Assembly (NCBI RefSeq): GCF_900465345.1
Contig: NZ_UEGO01000004.1
Location: forward strand, 186,001-250,000
Length of the DNA: 64,000 nucleotides
Direction of reading: 5' to 3'
Source of the DNA: Asaia bogorensis
GTDB lineage: Bacteria; Pseudomonadota; Alphaproteobacteria; Acetobacterales; Acetobacteraceae
How positions within the stretch are numbered: position 1 is the first letter of the stretch; each line of letters starts with the position of its first letter. The notes below the pieces were generated by a model. It saw nothing but the letters and a program-made list of their open reading frames with translations, had not been told where the DNA came from and ran no database searches. The translations under genes and the position numbers were made by a program. Below are positions 45,433 through 54,071 of this stretch, one piece after another.

Positions 45433-46011
45433 GTGTTCCAGCCTCTCTATCAGCGTATGCTCACCCTGGCGGCTTCGCCTCATGCGGGATGGTGGCTGTT
45501 TGCCGTCGCTTTTGCCGAGGCCTCGTTCTTTCCGATTCCTGTCGACCTGATGCTGATCCCGATGATCCTGGCGGCCCGTGAGCGTGCTTTCAGACTTGCG
45601 GCCATCTGCACGGTTGGATCCGTCACCGGGGCGATGCTCGGCTGGGTGATCGGCGCCATGCTGCTTCAGCACGTCGCGCTACCCATCGTTCATTTCTATC
45701 ATGCCGAGCATACACTGGCCGTCATGCAGGAGAAGTTCCGCCAGTATGGTGTGGCCATCATCCTGCTCAAGGGGCTGACACCCATCCCCTTCAAGATCGT
45801 CACCATCGCGGCAGGTGCAGCGCATTTCGCAATCCTGCCATTTATCGCTGCCAGTCTGGTCACACGCGGGGCGCGCTTCTTTCTGGTGGCGACCCTGCTC
45901 TGGTTCTACGGTGCACCTATCCGCGATTTCATCGAACGCCGCCTGACCCTCGTTCTCGCAGGCTTTCTCTTTCTCATCATCGCTGGCATTCTGGCTGTCA
46001 CCCTTCTGTAG
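45433..46011 (+). CDS. YqaA/DedA (VTT-domain) membrane protein
   Basis: 192 residues from GTG 45433 behind CCGGAG. AFAEASFFPIPVDLMLIPM and the GLTPIPFKIVTIAAGAAH motif with its conserved Pro and Lys identify the YqaA branch of the SNARE-associated/DedA family. The family has been linked to lipid-carrier or phospholipid movement across the inner membrane. A downstream SDR gene starts 20 bases later. Confidence 0.9.
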   Translation: MFQPLYQRMLTLAASPHAGWWLFAVAFAEASFFPIPVDLMLIPMILAARERAFRLAAICTVGSVTGAMLGWVIGAMLLQHVALPIVHFYHAEHTLAVMQEKFRQYGVAIILLKGLTPIPFKIVTIAAGAAHFAILPFIAASLVTRGARFFLVATLLWFYGAPIRDFIERRLTLVLAGFLFLIIAGILAVTLL

Positions 46012-46031
46012 ACCGAATGAGGATTGCCGCC

Positions 46032-47033
46032 ATGCCCAACCAGATTGCCGTCGTCACAGGCGCCGGAGCCGGTATCGGGCGGGCCACCGTGCGTATGCTG
46101 GCGTCCTATGGCTTCGACATTGCCCTGATTGGTCGAAACGAACAGAGGCTTCAGGACGCCGCTCAGGAACTCGAGGCAAGCGCGGTGCGCACCCTCACCC
46201 TGCAGGTGGATGTGTCAGACGCTGCAGCGCTCGCCCAGGCAGCCGAGCAGGTCGAGCGCGACCTTGGTCCGATCACGGTCTGGATCAACGCAGCGGGCGT
46301 TACCGCCATCGGCCCGGTGCTGTCGCTTGATGAGGCCACATTGCGCCGCGTGACCGATGTAACCTATCTCGGCTCCGTTTTTGGCACGCAGGCAGCGCTG
46401 GCCTGCATGCGCCGCCGTGGCAGCGGCACGATCGTCAATCTGGGTCTGGCGCACCCGCTGCGCGGCCTGCCCCTGCAATCTGCCGTCAATGGCGCTCATG
46501 CGGCAATCAGCGCCTTTTGCGACAGTGTCCGCCCCGAAATCCGCGCACTTTCCGATCGCATCGACCTGACGGTCGTGCATCTGCCCTCCATCAACACGAC
46601 AAGACTGGGCTGGAGCCGCAACCTCTCGGGTCATACCCTCAAGCCAGTCGGGCGCATCTACGAGCCCGAGATTGCAGCCCACGCGATCTGTCAGGCCGTC
46701 TTGGGCCATCATCGTGACATCTGGGTGGGGGCATCATCCATTCTGCCAAGCCTGATCAACGGGCTTGCCCCTTCGCTGCGCGACCGCTTTCTGGCGCGCA
46801 AGGGTTTCAAGGCACAATTTGGCGCCGGCGCGCCGGAAGACGCACCGGACTCCTTTGTGGAGAGCGTCGAGGGCGCTTACGCAGCGCACGGCCCCTATGA
46901 GGGAATTCCGCTCCGCGAACAGGGTCGCAAGCCGCTGTTGCTGACAATTCCGCGGCGTATCGGTCTGGGTGCGTCCCTGCTGGGTCTGGCCGGGATCGTG
47001 GCCTTGTGGCGCGCTGCACGGGGCAAGAACTGA
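46032..47033 (+). CDS. SDR-family protein lacking the catalytic Ser-Tyr-Lys
   Basis: 333 residues from ATG 46032 (ATG 46017 possible). The cofactor site TGAGAGIGRA is intact and NAAG is present. Aligning by eye with classical SDRs of this branch (consensus NxGSA...QSAYCxAK), NLGLAHPLRG has Leu for Ser, and LQSAVNGAH has Val for Tyr and His for Lys. The C-terminal extension ends in a hydrophobic segment (LGASLLGLAGIVALW), suggesting membrane attachment. It may bind NAD(P) without reductase activity. Context is unclear. Confidence 0.85.
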   Translation: MPNQIAVVTGAGAGIGRATVRMLASYGFDIALIGRNEQRLQDAAQELEASAVRTLTLQVDVSDAAALAQAAEQVERDLGPITVWINAAGVTAIGPVLSLDEATLRRVTDVTYLGSVFGTQAALACMRRRGSGTIVNLGLAHPLRGLPLQSAVNGAHAAISAFCDSVRPEIRALSDRIDLTVVHLPSINTTRLGWSRNLSGHTLKPVGRIYEPEIAAHAICQAVLGHHRDIWVGASSILPSLINGLAPSLRDRFLARKGFKAQFGAGAPEDAPDSFVESVEGAYAAHGPYEGIPLREQGRKPLLLTIPRRIGLGASLLGLAGIVALWRAARGKN

Positions 47034-47064
47034 CGCCATGCCCCGTCTTCTGAAAGCCTTGACC

Positions 47065-47094
47065 CCCTGATTGTCAGCAAACTGACAATCAGGG
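47065..47094. terminator. Perfect 13-bp hairpin between convergent genes
   Basis: CCCTGATTGTCAG pairs with CTGACAATCAGGG around a CAAA loop. There is no T run, so function as a terminator on its own is uncertain. Confidence 0.6.
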
Positions 47095-47103
47095 TTGTCA
47101 CGC

Positions 47104-47490
47104 CTAGCTCGGTCGGCGGCTGATATTGGTCGACATGATCGCACGATGCTGCTTGAGGCCATTGACCAGCTTCTCGGCGTCCTCCGGCCCGAACACCAAC
47201 CCGACCGGCCCGAATGCCGGGTGCTGAAAGGCCAGCGTCGAGCCCTCGGTCAGGGCATCGATCTGAAGCGCCCAGTTCGTGCTGTAAACCGGCAGGAATG
47301 GCGCATTGCCGATGGGGGGCTGAGCCTGCCCGGCCGTCATGGCAAAACGTACCCGTCCGAGGCTGGCAATCAATTGGCTCAGCTGGTCCAGGGTCAGGTC
47401 GATTTCCCCTTCCAGACCGCTCCCTTCAAGAAAGCGCAGCGTCGCTCCTGTGCCATCATCTTTCTGCACAACCTGCATTCTCGCACCCAT
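47104..47490 (-). CDS. Hypothetical protein, 128 aa
   Basis: Not recognised. A cytoplasmic, mixed alpha/beta 128-residue product (ATG 47490 or 47478). The N-terminal part has a two-residue-charge pattern (MQVVQKDDGTGATLRFLEGS), the C-terminal FGPEDAEKLVNGLKQHRA is helical. It ends the minus run TPR - ispE - this gene, 31 bases after ispE. Codon use looks normal for the window. Confidence 0.7.
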   Translation of the reverse strand: MGARMQVVQKDDGTGATLRFLEGSGLEGEIDLTLDQLSQLIASLGRVRFAMTAGQAQPPIGNAPFLPVYSTNWALQIDALTEGSTLAFQHPAFGPVGLVFGPEDAEKLVNGLKQHRAIMSTNISRRPS

Positions 47491-47521
47491 GTCGTGATCG
47501 TCCTCTTTCCGGGTTTTCAGA

Positions 47522-48436
47522 TCAGTTTAGTGGCGTATGAATCCATCCGGCCTCGGCCCACCAACCATGGTGACGCAGGCTGACAACAGCGCGCTTCGCC
47601 TCAGGCAGATCTTCATATAGCCCGAAACAGGTCGCGCCCGAACCGCTCATGCGTGAAAAGAGACAGGATTCGGTGTTGGCGAGGGCTGCCAGCACATCAC
47701 CGATAACCGGGTAGAGCGCAATGGCCGGGGGTTGCAGGTCATTTGATGTGGCTGCCAGCGCGGCGCACATGGCATGCACATCCTCCCAGCGCACGGGCAG
47801 ACTGGCTGGCGGTCGAAACCCTGCGCCTGATTCCTTCCATGCCTTGAATACGGCGGGCGTCGGCACGGCAATACCGGGATTGACCAGCACCATGGCACAA
47901 CGCGGCAAGACCGGCGCAGCTACCAGCGTCTCGCCAATACCCTGCATGCGCTGTGTTTTCTGAGCCAGACAGACAGGCACATCAGCCCCCAGGCCGGCCG
48001 CAATCGTGGCGAGATCAGCCGATTCACACGACCATGCCTGAGAGAGAAGGCGAAGTGCGGCAGCAGCGTCAGCCGAGCCACCGCCAATGCCCGAAGCGAC
48101 AGGCAGATTTTTGGTCAGGCGCATATGCCAGTCCGGGGTCGCGGCAGGCACCGCGGCAGCTTCGCGCAGGGCCGCGGCGGCACGGAGCACCAGATTATCC
48201 GGACCGGCATCCAGCCCGGCCCCGAAGGGCCCATCAATAACAAGACGGCCTTTTTCACCGGGTAAAGCCGGTGCCTCCAGAACCAGATGATCGGCCGTGT
48301 CTGCAAAAACGGCCAGCGAATCCAGCTCATGGTAACCGTTTTCACGTCGACCCGTGACATGGAGAAACAGGTTGATCTTCGCGCGGGCGCTGGAGTGATC
48401 GGGAGTCATGCCGTCTGGGCTCATGGTCTGTCTCAT
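47522..48436 (-). CDS. ispE: 4-diphosphocytidyl-2-C-methyl-D-erythritol kinase IspE
   Basis: 304 residues, GHMP kinase. ARAKINLFLHVTGRRENGYH and the ATP loop PVASGIGGGSADAAAALR are diagnostic, as is MSGSGATCFGL near the C-terminus. It is the fourth-stage kinase of the MEP pathway to IPP/DMAPP, feeding hopanoids and quinones. The ATG at 48436 overlaps the stop of the upstream TPR gene. ATGs at 48424 and 48409 are alternative starts closer to the conserved core. Confidence 0.95.
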   Translation of the reverse strand: MRQTMSPDGMTPDHSSARAKINLFLHVTGRRENGYHELDSLAVFADTADHLVLEAPALPGEKGRLVIDGPFGAGLDAGPDNLVLRAAAALREAAAVPAATPDWHMRLTKNLPVASGIGGGSADAAAALRLLSQAWSCESADLATIAAGLGADVPVCLAQKTQRMQGIGETLVAAPVLPRCAMVLVNPGIAVPTPAVFKAWKESGAGFRPPASLPVRWEDVHAMCAALAATSNDLQPPAIALYPVIGDVLAALANTESCLFSRMSGSGATCFGLYEDLPEAKRAVVSLRHHGWWAEAGWIHTPLN

Positions 48437-50295
48437 CGTGACGGGGGAATGGGCCGACCACGCAAAACAGGCAGATCAGGCCCATTGGCGAGCGCAGCCT
48501 CGATCAGGGCCTTTGTTTCCGGCTCGGGCTTGTTGTTGAGCGCCTGGCTCCACTGGTCGCGCGCTTCGAGCTGGCGCCCCTGATACCAGTAGGCCACGCC
48601 CAGATGATACGCGATCTCGGGGTCGCCCGGCGCGGCATTGACGGCGGAAAGCAGAAGAGGAAGCGCCTGCGCCAGATCACCATTCTGCTTGAGAAGCGCC
48701 CAGGCATAGCTGTCACGTATCTCCGCGTCATCCGGCGCGAGGTCCATGGCGTGACGAAGCAGCCTGAGCGCCTGCTCCGGTCGCTCGCCATGAAGCACAT
48801 CGGAGTAACCCGCATAATTGAGGAGCATTGGCTCCGAAGGTGCAAGCGCAAGCGCCCGGTCGAGATCGGCCTGCGCCTTGTCGCGCCTGCCCATATGATC
48901 CCACGCCATCGCGCGCCCAAGCAGCAACGGCCAGACCCGCGCCTCCATGACGCTGACATGATTGAGCGCCCGCGTATAGGTATCCACCGCAGCCTGATAC
49001 GCACCAAGCTGGTCCTGCGTGGCACCTAGTTCGTTGAGGATATCGGGGTTATCGGGATTGGCCCTGGCCACACGCTCAAGCGCCCGCAAGGCTGCTTTCA
49101 GGTCATGCCGTTTGAGGGCGATCTGGGCCTGTGCGTGATCTGACAGAGGGGCCAGCGGATCATCATCTGCCACATGGTCGAGTGCTGTCTGGGCCAGGTC
49201 GGCCTGACCATCGTTGCGAAGTTCCTCGGCCAGAAGAATCTTCGCCAGGGTCAGATCCGGCCGGAGCAGCAAGGCCTGACGCAGGAGCAGGATCTTGAGT
49301 TGCCGGATATCCTTCAGCTTGTCATCATTCTGATCGCCCTGATCGGCGGGGCTCGCAGCCCCCTCCTCATTGCGGTCACGGCTGTTGGTGTCACCCAGAA
49401 GGGTGGTGATACCAACATAGAACTCTGCCAGGCCCTGGGAGGGGTCAAATCCGGTGCCGAGTTCCTGCGGGCGCAGCCGGTCAGCCACAAGCTGGAACGC
49501 AGGCAGTACCCCACCAACCTGCTGCAGTCTTTTAAGCGCAGCGTCACGGTGGTGCCTGAAGGCTAGCCAATCCGCCTCGAACTGCATCGTCTGCACCCGC
49601 AAAAGGGGGGGCATGGATCCGGCGCTGGCATCCAGACGAGCAAACAGCCCATCGGTGCGGGCCTGGTTGCGCAGCGAGGCGATACGCGCCTCTTGCAGCA
49701 AGGCGAGATAGGCCACCGGGTCAAGCGAGGCCATGGGTTGTGCGAGACGATTGGCATCATCCTGCGTGGGGGAGGCCCCATACTGGCACCAGTCCAGCAA
49801 TCCCTGTCCAGCCAAACGCAGGAAACCCTGTGAGGCCTTGCTGTGCAGAGAAAAATAGGCTGCCGCGTCTTTCCACTGCCTGTCGCGGAAGGCTGCGCTC
49901 CCCATCACGATGCGTGAAAGGCTCTCCTTTGGCAGAAGGCGCGCCAGCGTCAGAGCGTGACCGGCAGCTTCATCCCCCGCATCCATGGCGTTGTAGCGCA
50001 GGGCCATGAGCATGAAATCCGGCTCGCGATAGCCGTGCATCACGGCACCGAACAATGCCTGGGCCGCATCGGGAATATTATTGCGCTGAACCGATACGAT
50101 ACTACCCAGCAGGCTACCTGTGAGCGACCAGGCCGGGGCGGCGGCCTCCCGCAGCTGAAAGGCTCCGGCCTGATGGTCACGTGCCGACGGGACTGCCTCA
50201 GCCGCATGAGGGGCAGCACCCGGCACCATCGCGAGGGGCAAGGCTGTCAGACTGGCGAGAAGAACGCGCCGGAGCGGAGAGTGCTTGGTTTGCAT
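48433..50295 (-). CDS. Exported tetratricopeptide-repeat protein
   Basis: 620 residues from ATG 50295. The signal peptide ends near PHAAEA (residue about 35). Several TPR units are visible in the C-terminal half (PDILNELGATQDQLGAYQAA, LLNYAGYSDVLHGERPEQAL, DPEIAYHLGVAYWYQGRQLE). TPR proteins are protein-binding scaffolds; this one is periplasmic or outer-membrane facing. It resembles the TPR proteins encoded next to ispE in related bacteria. It is divergent from the UDG-family gene by 48 bases. Confidence 0.85.
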   Translation of the reverse strand: MQTKHSPLRRVLLASLTALPLAMVPGAAPHAAEAVPSARDHQAGAFQLREAAAPAWSLTGSLLGSIVSVQRNNIPDAAQALFGAVMHGYREPDFMLMALRYNAMDAGDEAAGHALTLARLLPKESLSRIVMGSAAFRDRQWKDAAAYFSLHSKASQGFLRLAGQGLLDWCQYGASPTQDDANRLAQPMASLDPVAYLALLQEARIASLRNQARTDGLFARLDASAGSMPPLLRVQTMQFEADWLAFRHHRDAALKRLQQVGGVLPAFQLVADRLRPQELGTGFDPSQGLAEFYVGITTLLGDTNSRDRNEEGAASPADQGDQNDDKLKDIRQLKILLLRQALLLRPDLTLAKILLAEELRNDGQADLAQTALDHVADDDPLAPLSDHAQAQIALKRHDLKAALRALERVARANPDNPDILNELGATQDQLGAYQAAVDTYTRALNHVSVMEARVWPLLLGRAMAWDHMGRRDKAQADLDRALALAPSEPMLLNYAGYSDVLHGERPEQALRLLRHAMDLAPDDAEIRDSYAWALLKQNGDLAQALPLLLSAVNAAPGDPEIAYHLGVAYWYQGRQLEARDQWSQALNNKPEPETKALIEAALANGPDLPVLRGRPIPPSR

Positions 50296-50343
50296 CGTCC
50301 GGCAATCTAGACTGAACGCGAGCAGACACCAAACTGATAAGAT

Positions 50344-51159
50344 ATGATGCCCCTTTCCCTGTCCGGTCAGGACCAGTCCGAAATTCTTGCCTTGCTGGAG
50401 CTCTACCGGGAGTGGGGGGTGGATTGCCTTCTGGATGAGACCCCGCCCCAAAGGCTCGATCGTCCCGCCTCGCTCACAGCACGACCGTCAGGACGCACCG
50501 CCGCTGGGGGTAATAGCCGCGCGGGTGACCGTGCGCATGGCGGTGCACAAGGCAGTGCTGCGACGGCGATCACAGCACGCGCCGCACCGGTCGATCCTGA
50601 AACGGCGCGCCTGTGGGGCGTGGAGGCCTTTCCGGAGTGCGCCCTGTCACGCACCGCCTCAACCAGTGTCCGGCCCCATATCGTGCCCGACGCAAAACTG
50701 ATGATCATTGGCGATGCGCCCGATGCTGATGAAGACCGGTCGGGCGATGTGTTTGCCGGAGAGACAGGCAAACTGCTCGACATGATCCTGCCCAGCATCG
50801 GGCTTGAACGCCGTACGCTTTCGCAAGCACCTGCCCTTCCCTGGCGTCCGCCGGGCGGGCGTGCTGTCTCGACCATTGAAGGCCGGGAATGTCGTGCCCT
50901 GCTCAATGCGGTCATTGCTCGTGCTCGGCCGGAGCGACTGATTCTCCTTGGACCGACCCCTCTGCGCATTCTCGTTGATGAACAGGCGAGCGTGGCACGC
51001 TCACGAGGCGCGTGGATTACCTTGCGACTCGACAGTGGGCATGACGTTCAGGCGCTCGTTCTGCAGCACCCCCAGCAGATGATTGCGAGTGCCCGTGCCC
51101 GCCGGGAGATGTGGAAAGACCTTGTTTTCATGGCAGAAAGCCTCGACGCTGCGGGCTGA
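50344..51159 (+). CDS. Uracil-DNA glycosylase family protein (type 4/5-like), diverged
   Basis: 271 residues. The UDG-superfamily core is visible: LMIIGDAPDADEDRSGDVFAG, LPWRPPGGRAVSTIEG, and LQHPQQMI near the C-terminus. Motif 1 reads GDAPDADED where type 4 enzymes have GEAPG. Only three cysteines are spread as DCLL, ECAL and ECRA, fewer than the four expected to hold the iron-sulfur cluster. The stretch at about 45-75 is low complexity (Ala, Gly, Arg). Uracil removal is plausible but activity is uncertain. Confidence 0.75.
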   Translation: MMPLSLSGQDQSEILALLELYREWGVDCLLDETPPQRLDRPASLTARPSGRTAAGGNSRAGDRAHGGAQGSAATAITARAAPVDPETARLWGVEAFPECALSRTASTSVRPHIVPDAKLMIIGDAPDADEDRSGDVFAGETGKLLDMILPSIGLERRTLSQAPALPWRPPGGRAVSTIEGRECRALLNAVIARARPERLILLGPTPLRILVDEQASVARSRGAWITLRLDSGHDVQALVLQHPQQMIASARARREMWKDLVFMAESLDAAG

Positions 51160-51337
51160 CACGGACGGTTGCAAAGCCTTAATAAAAAAAATTGATTTTT
51201 GCCCGGAAAAACGCGGTTTTTGGCCTCTATCCCTCTGGTAGAATTCAGCAAACGATCTTAGAATAGCGAACTCCTTTGGTGTGACCTTTTGGCCACTCTT
51301 GCTTCGAGGCGCAAGAGGGGCTACGAGCATCCCCACC

Positions 51338-53344
51338 ATGCGAGGAATTTCTTATTTCGCGTCGAGTAATAGCGCCCGTGCTTTCATGCTGTGCGCGATG
51401 CTTGTGGCGGGAGCGACGTTCAACCCGCTTCGTGCCCAGGAAAGCAAACCGACGCTTAACCCTGCCGATCATGACAATGCCCAGAGTGAGGAAACGGCGT
51501 TTGCTACGCCGCGATCCTACACGCCTGGGGGTTCGAATGGTCTTCCCCATCCCCTTACCGCGTCAGATGCCGCGCTGCTGAAAGAGGCGTTCCGCGCCCA
51601 GCGTGCCGGTGATTTCGAGACCGCCATTGCCCGTTCCCGTGCTGCCCATGATGGCATCCTGATGGGTGACCTTCTGGCAGAGCGCTATCTCAACCCAGCC
51701 TATCACCCACAGCCGGTACAACTTCGCCTGTGGCTCAAGACCTTTTCGAGCCTTGCCGATGCAGGTGCCATACAGAGCCTGCTGGTCTCACTCAGCCCCA
51801 AGGGCAGCGTAACCCTGCAGAATTTCCCAACGTCTCTCGCCCCTTCGGATACCGCGTCAAACGCAACGACGGGGACGACAGACCCGCTCTCTCACCTTCT
51901 CAACCGTAATCCCCTGCTGGACCGTACCGTGAGCGAGCGTGTTTCCTGGGGGCTCAAGGGTGGTCAGAGCGCCGTCAAACTCATTGACTCCACCCCGGGC
52001 ATGACGCCGCTCTATGCGGCGCAGCTCAAGGCGGAAGTCGCTCTGGGCATGTTGAGTGCCGGTGAAACCGGCTTTGCCCTGCAGACGGCCCGGAAAGGGT
52101 TTGCCCAGAGCGAAAGCCAGCTTGGCTATGCCGGTTATGTGGCTGGCCTTGCGGCCTGGCGTCAGGGCGAACTGAGCGATGCGGCCCAGCTTTTCGAGCA
52201 GGCCTCACGCGCCAGGACGACCAATAACGACATTCGCGCTGCCAGCGCCTACTGGGCGGCTCGCGTGCATCGTCATCTGCCGGGCCCTGCCACTCTGGCA
52301 ACGTCGTGGTTGCAGCGCGCGGCGGCTGAACCCGGCACATTCTATGGCATCCTGGCGAGACAATCCCTTGGGCTGCATCATGCTGGCAAGATCGCTGCCA
52401 GCACAGAGGACGCCACGGCAGGAAATGCCACGGCGCTTCAGTCAGATGAGACCGCGCTCCAGAATCCGATCCCGGTAATGGGCGAAATCGATATCGATGC
52501 CGTAGCTGCCACACCGCAGGGACCGCGCTTGTTCGCCCTGCTTCAGATTGGCGAAACAGCCCGTGCGGAAGCCCTGCTGCGCCGTATGTGGCCCGACATC
52601 GTTTCCGATACCGCACTGTGTCATTCCGTGCAGCTGGTTGCCGCTGCGGCCGGACTGCATGACCTGTCAGAGCAGATTGCCACCATCCTTGGCTCACGCG
52701 ACGGGCGTCCGGCCCATCTGGCCGGGTTCCCCACCCCGCAGCTTTCGCCACGTCACGGTTTCAAGATGGACCCGGCGCTCGTCTATGCCCTGACGCGTCT
52801 GGAATCGAATTTCGATCCGAAGGCGTCATCGAGTGCCGGCGCACATGGCCTGATGCAGATCCGCCCCCTGACGGCGAGCTTTGTGAGCGGCCCCAAACCC
52901 GCTCTCGACTCCCACGGCGTCGCAATTATCAACGTCCCGGCCGATATGGTCGGTCGCCTGCACAACCCGGCAGTCAATCTCGAAATCGGCCAGCTTTACG
53001 TTCAGTATCTGGCCGGCCTTTCGGAGCGTTCCGATACAGCACCCAAGGGCGGCGATCTGATCCACACCCTTGCCTCCTACAATGCCGGGCCGGGTGCGAT
53101 CGCGCGCTGGGAAAGCGGCACGCCCCACGAGGCAGAGCTGGCCCATGATCCGCTTCTTTTCATGGAGCTTCTCCCCAACGGCGAGACGCGTGACTACGTC
53201 CATCACGCTTTTACCTATCTTTGGATCTATGCCGACAAGCTCGGCTTGCCTGCGCCGTCGCTCCATGCTCTGGCCCACGCCCAGTGGCCGGCCTTCGCCG
53301 AGGAACAGGAAATCGCCAGCGCACGGCCAGTGACCTATCACTGA
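51338..53344 (+). CDS. Soluble lytic murein transglycosylase (Slt family)
   Basis: 668 residues from ATG 51338 (GTG 51281 possible), with signal peptide ending RAQ about residue 34. A long helical superhelix of repeats precedes the lysozyme-like SLT domain: TRLESNFDPKASSSAGAHGL has catalytic Glu489, then MQIRP and SYNAGPGAIARWE. It cleaves peptidoglycan strands in the periplasm with 1,6-anhydro products. It stands alone, followed by a terminator. Confidence 0.93.
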   Translation: MRGISYFASSNSARAFMLCAMLVAGATFNPLRAQESKPTLNPADHDNAQSEETAFATPRSYTPGGSNGLPHPLTASDAALLKEAFRAQRAGDFETAIARSRAAHDGILMGDLLAERYLNPAYHPQPVQLRLWLKTFSSLADAGAIQSLLVSLSPKGSVTLQNFPTSLAPSDTASNATTGTTDPLSHLLNRNPLLDRTVSERVSWGLKGGQSAVKLIDSTPGMTPLYAAQLKAEVALGMLSAGETGFALQTARKGFAQSESQLGYAGYVAGLAAWRQGELSDAAQLFEQASRARTTNNDIRAASAYWAARVHRHLPGPATLATSWLQRAAAEPGTFYGILARQSLGLHHAGKIAASTEDATAGNATALQSDETALQNPIPVMGEIDIDAVAATPQGPRLFALLQIGETARAEALLRRMWPDIVSDTALCHSVQLVAAAAGLHDLSEQIATILGSRDGRPAHLAGFPTPQLSPRHGFKMDPALVYALTRLESNFDPKASSSAGAHGLMQIRPLTASFVSGPKPALDSHGVAIINVPADMVGRLHNPAVNLEIGQLYVQYLAGLSERSDTAPKGGDLIHTLASYNAGPGAIARWESGTPHEAELAHDPLLFMELLPNGETRDYVHHAFTYLWIYADKLGLPAPSLHALAHAQWPAFAEEQEIASARPVTYH

Positions 53345-53418
53345 AGGTCTAGGGTCGTCAGGCGTCTCCTGACCTCTACGACATTATGCCTGCCTCAGGC
53401 AGGTAAGCAGATCATGAC

Positions 53419-53449
53419 GAGGGCGATGCTGAAGCACGGTGTCGCCCTC
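53419..53449. terminator. Terminator hairpin between slt gene and ABC gene
   Basis: GAGGGCGA (53419-53426) and TCGCCCTC (53442-53449) pair around a 15-base loop, followed by TCTTTT on the plus strand. A smaller palindrome CCTGCCTCAGGCAGG sits just upstream. It lies at the convergent gene ends and touches the ABC stop codon. Confidence 0.6.
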
Positions 53450-54071
53450 AGTCTTTTCCCAGCGTTTCCATTCTGATGATCCGCGCCCCAAGCGTCTCGA
53501 GAAAGAGGCTGTCATGGGACGAGAGCAGGATACAGGCCGACTGCGCTGTTTCTGCCAGCAGGGCCATCAGATAATCGCGTGAGGCTGCATCGAGCCCGTT
53601 GCCTGGCTCATCCATCAGCAATAGCTGCGGTGTGCCTATAAAAGCCGAGGCGATGAGCATCTTGCGCCGCGTTCCGAGCGACAGCGCGTCGTAGCGCTTG
53701 TCGAGATGCGGCGTGAGGCCGAACCCCTCGATCAGATCAGGCGAGACATCGGGCGCCTTACGTGCCCAAGCGCACAGGGCCATGAGGTCACGCCCGGTCA
53801 TGAACGGATAGACCGCTCCTTCGTCCGGGACATAGGCAAGGCATGATTTTGCCGCGACGGACTGACGTGTGAGGTCATGGCCAGCGATCATCACACGGCC
53901 CTTCTGCGGTTTTGCGACCCCGGACAGACCACGAAGCAGGGTTGATTTCCCCGTACCGTTGCCACCCCAGAGCCCATGCAGACCCACACCCAGTGCGAAG
54001 GTCACCGAAGAGAATACGGGCCGACCCTTATAGGCCATCTCAAGGTCGGTGCAGAGCAGTCTGTCGGTCAT
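53448..54071 (-). CDS. ABC transporter ATP-binding protein
   Basis: 207 residues from ATG 54071. Walker A WGGNGTGKST and Walker B LLLMDEPGNGLD are normal. The signature reads LSLGTRRKM instead of LSGGQ, a change seen in some small exporter ATPases. It overlaps the end of the membrane-protein gene by ATGA and must be its partner. Substrate is unknown; it resembles CcmA-type and multidrug-type domains at similar distance. Confidence 0.87.
   Translation of the reverse strand: MTDRLLCTDLEMAYKGRPVFSSVTFALGVGLHGLWGGNGTGKSTLLRGLSGVAKPQKGRVMIAGHDLTRQSVAAKSCLAYVPDEGAVYPFMTGRDLMALCAWARKAPDVSPDLIEGFGLTPHLDKRYDALSLGTRRKMLIASAFIGTPQLLLMDEPGNGLDAASRDYLMALLAETAQSACILLSSHDSLFLETLGARIIRMETLGKD

Noticed and set aside
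50501-50600. Frameshift in the UDG-family gene
   Set aside because: The low-complexity Ala/Gly/Arg stretch suggested one, but the family core downstream is in the same frame as the start.
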